From Nostocales cyanobacterium LEGE 11386 (lineage in GTDB: Bacteria; Cyanobacteriota; Cyanobacteriia; Cyanobacteriales; Nostocaceae), in the NCBI GenBank assembly GCA_015207155.1, contig JADEXK010000020.1:1-64000 (forward strand): 64,000 nucleotides of DNA. Direction: 5' to 3'. Positions 63,425 to 64,000 of the stretch are shown piece by piece; position 1 is the first letter of the stretch; every line of letters begins with the position of its first letter. The notes beneath the pieces are model-generated. The model was not told where the DNA came from. It worked only from the letters and a program-made list of their open reading frames with translations, and searched no databases. The position numbers and the translations under genes were made by a program.

Positions 63425-64000
63425 TTAAGCTAGATATTTAGCAAATTGCCATTTTTTAGACTGAAATTCTTGATAAGCGCGATTAATTGCTTGCATTGCA
63501 GCTTTGTCACTGGCAGAACCGTTAACATCAGGATGATACAATCTTGCTAATTTACGGTAAGCAGACTTTACCTGTTCGTGATGAGCGTCTTGATCTATAC
63601 CCAATACTTCCCACCATTCTCCAGATAAGATGGTAGTCAAGTCACCACAGTTTTGGATGTGCTGCCAAATCTTAATTACACCATCTTTCGCACCACTCAA
63701 AAGGATTTTGCCACTAGAACTAAAAGCCACGGGACTAGACCCGTCAAGAGTGTGGAGTATTTCGCCAGTTTGTAAATTCCAAAGAATTATATTATGTTGG
63801 CTGCCGCTAGCAAGGATTTTTCCGTCGGGGTGAATGGCAAGAGAGAGAACAGCCGTTGTGTGTCCAGCCAAAGTACAGTGTAATTCGCCAGTGTAAAGAT
63901 TCCACAGCTTAATTGTGCTGTCTGTGCTGCCACTAATCAGAGTTTGACCGTCAGGACTAATAATAACTGTATTCACTGCTGCCAAATGTTGAGTAAGAAT
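63425..64000 (-). CDS. WD40-repeat protein with C-terminal DnaJ domain (partial)
   Basis: 192 residues are visible; the frame continues without a stop to the window edge (ILTQHLAAVNTVIISPDGQT reads in from 64000), so the 5' end is missing. Two to three WD40 blades (DGQTLISGSTDSTIKLWNLY, HTTAVLSLAIHPDGKILASG, GKILLSGAKDGVIKIWQ) precede a J-domain (about residues 125-185) with WEVLGIDQDAHHEQVKSAYR, KLARLYHPDVNG (HPD motif) and INRAYQEFQ. A WD40-DnaJ arrangement suggests a co-chaperone that recruits Hsp70 to a scaffolded client. Confidence 0.92.
   Translation of the reverse strand: MLTQHLAAVNTVIISPDGQTLISGSTDSTIKLWNLYTGELHCTLAGHTTAVLSLAIHPDGKILASGSQHNIILWNLQTGEILHTLDGSSPVAFSSSGKILLSGAKDGVIKIWQHIQNCGDLTTILSGEWWEVLGIDQDAHHEQVKSAYRKLARLYHPDVNGSASDKAAMQAINRAYQEFQSKKWQFAKYLA

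Overview
The window looks like chromosomal DNA of a filamentous, heterocystous-type cyanobacterium (Nostoc/Anabaena/Nodularia group). The evidence is frequent HIP1 octamers (GCGATCGC), many intergenic short tandem repeats (GTGCTGA/TCAGCAC heptamers, TTAGTCA and TTGGGCA units), dispersed palindromes, and cyanobacterial genes: CP12, a SasA-type KaiB-like kinase, Crr7, a PanC/Cmk fusion, DUF3086, DUF3119 and DUF928. I saw no rRNA, tRNA, CRISPR array or intact IS element. All calls come from reading the sequence; no database search was run.

Layout. (1) 1-12034: part of a phage-tail-like contractile injection system (eCIS; in Anabaena such particles are thylakoid-anchored). The leftward arm has a sensor kinase, a LuxR-type response regulator, a long DUF4255/Pvc16-like protein and the 5' end of a probable AAA+ ATPase. 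The rightward arm has a second DUF4255 protein, the sheath, three tube paralogues, two small chaperone-like paralogues, a DUF6760-like micro-gene and a DUF4157 protein with an internally duplicated module of unknown function. Spike, LysM and baseplate genes are not in the window. (2) 12197-25065: a surface/signalling block with DUF928, two tandem CHASE2 membrane proteins, a winged-helix protein, a MinD/ParA-like ATPase, a giant glycosyltransferase-haemagglutinin-CHAT protease-like fusion and a TPR protein. (3) 25466-42701: mostly housekeeping genes (ArfB, PlsY, MlaE-type permease, SppA, AroH, HtrA-type protease, dynamin/Era-like GTPase, CP12, TlyA, Ser/Thr kinase, PPK2-type phosphotransferase, Crr7), plus a frameshifted phosphodiester glycosidase and an unlisted 54-residue Cys4 protein. 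(4) 43670-50088: REC-GGDEF regulator, SasA, a secreted unknown protein, a PHP phosphoesterase with a DapF-like remnant behind it, PurM and a small conserved protein. (5) 50353-64000: adjacent iron and manganese superoxide dismutases, a nested MITE, PanC/Cmk, RlpA, glutaminase, an SLH-glycoside hydrolase, two tandem neutral/alkaline invertases and a WD40-DnaJ protein cut by the window edge.

How the genes may work together. The two-component system sits head-to-head with the injection-system structural operon, so the particle is probably under dedicated signal control. The DUF4157 protein directly behind the tube and chaperone genes is the best candidate for cargo or an assembly-linked protease. 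The neighbouring CHASE2/wHTH/MinD/CHAT/DUF928/TPR block may be an independent sensory and secretion system. The most unusual items are the duplicated GRPKH...EGDHTTA module of the DUF4157 protein and the GT2-FHA-CHAT fusion, whose joint coincides with an intergenic-type palindrome.
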